From assembly GCF_014117325.1 (NCBI RefSeq), contig NZ_CP059732.1, positions 6,027,001 through 6,091,000 of the forward strand: a DNA stretch of 64,000 nt. Reading direction: 5' to 3'. Under the pieces are notes generated by a model. The model ran no database searches and was not told where the DNA came from. It saw only the letters and a program-made list of their open reading frames with translations. Of the stretch, positions 63,560 through 64,000 are shown piece after piece (position 1 is the stretch's first letter; every line of letters begins with the position of its first letter). The DNA is from Spirosoma foliorum (lineage in GTDB: Bacteria; Bacteroidota; Bacteroidia; Cytophagales; Spirosomataceae). A program made the position numbers and the translations under genes.

Positions 63560-64000
63560 TTATTTAAACTGCTGCACCGCTACCCTTCCTTTGGCCCCAA
63601 CAGCATAACAGGTGCCTTTGACACAACCCATTGAGTGAAAGCCCTCCGTATCGAGTTGCTGCCAGGTTTGTCCCTGATCGGCTGATAAGCTTGTACCCGA
63701 TGGACCGACGGTAAGCAGGCGATCACCAGGAAGCAGGGCAACAGCTTCTTTCAGGCCGGGAGGATTGGTTTGGGTCACAAGCTGCCAGCTTTGCCCACCA
63801 TCTCGCGTAATAGCCGCATTCGGTCCAGCCTGTTGTTCCTGTTTGTAATTACCACCGACAACCATCCCATTTTTATCGCTGAAAAAATGCATACCAAACA
63901 GGCCGGTTGCTTCTCCCGCTGGTAAGGGTGTGTTCGTTACATTCCAGGTCTTCCCACGATCGCTGGAACGGAATACACGACCATATCGTCCACCTCCAGA
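63560..64000 (-). CDS. BNR/Asp-box repeat (Ycf48-like) protein, 5' truncated by window edge
   Basis: The C-terminal 146 residues are visible; the frame stays open from the internal ATG at 63892 to base 64000, so the gene starts outside. Asp-box repeats SSDRGKTW, TRDGGQSW and SADQGQTW recur at about 45-50 residue spacing, each preceding a beta sheet of a propeller (Ycf48/YCF48-related or sialidase-type). Propellers of this type in Bacteroidota are usually secreted, but the N-terminus needed to judge is missing. Function is unknown. Confidence 0.8.
   Translation of the reverse strand, partial: SGGGRYGRVFRSSDRGKTWNVTNTPLPAGEATGLFGMHFFSDKNGMVVGGNYKQEQQAGPNAAITRDGGQSWQLVTQTNPPGLKEAVALLPGDRLLTVGPSGTSLSADQGQTWQQLDTEGFHSMGCVKGTCYAVGAKGRVAVQQFK

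Overview
The window looks like chromosomal DNA of a Bacteroidota bacterium of the order Cytophagales, close to Spirosoma. The evidence is: a type IX secretion C-terminal sorting domain; a TonB-dependent receptor paired with a DUF4249 lipoprotein; DUF3108, DUF5522 and PF10023 proteins; Bacteroidota-type promoters (TTTG-N20-TAnnTTTG) in place of Shine-Dalgarno sites; and base composition near 48-50% GC. This assignment is inferred from protein families; no rRNA or tRNA gene was found.

Layout. 1-12.9 kb: 5'-truncated HTH protein, secreted purple acid phosphatase, MenA, GPx, ArgS with a large insertion, penicillin acylase, a lipoprotein, an exported Ala/Lys-rich protein and RecQ. 13.1-17.0 kb: three tandem paralogous lytic transglycosylases. 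17.1-20.5 kb: TonB receptor and DUF4249 lipoprotein. 20.6-24.6 kb: accessory-looking stretch with two SDR oxidoreductases around a GC-rich F420-reductase-like gene, a divergent HxlR regulator, a frameshifted outer-membrane-protein remnant and a cupin. 25-30.7 kb: exported proteins, photolyase, two GNAT genes each followed by a copy of the same hairpin with inverted loop, and a Kv-type channel. 30.7-36 kb: remnant of a four-helix-bundle gene, dnaX with an A10 slippage tract, TPR protein, M16 peptidase and ispF. 36-41 kb: amidohydrolase, dipeptide epimerase, GNAT, beta-lactamase-fold hydrolase, isochorismatase-family hydrolase. 41-47 kb: PF10023 protease, DUF3108, nested palindromes, FemAB-like protein, dnaA. 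47.4-51 kb: methylmalonyl-CoA mutase, whose large-subunit gene is cut by a palindromic element. 51-59 kb: two thioredoxin-fold proteins, amidase, TolC/adaptor/RND efflux operon. 59-64 kb: RluA, L28, DUF5522, ornithine aminotransferase, an 18-residue-repeat coiled coil, a protease-MORN fusion and a BNR-repeat protein running off the end.

Functional themes. Cell-wall turnover recurs (three lytic transglycosylases, an AmpD-like amidase, a probable murein dipeptide epimerase, penicillin-binding-fold hydrolases). Replication and repair are represented by dnaA, dnaX, recQ and a photolyase. The most unusual feature is structural: about fourteen long, nearly perfect inverted repeats, mostly of unrelated sequence, occupy gene junctions. 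They act as probable terminators and in places touch coding sequence: one interrupts mutB, one resembles a stretch inside mutA, and others supply or abut start codons.
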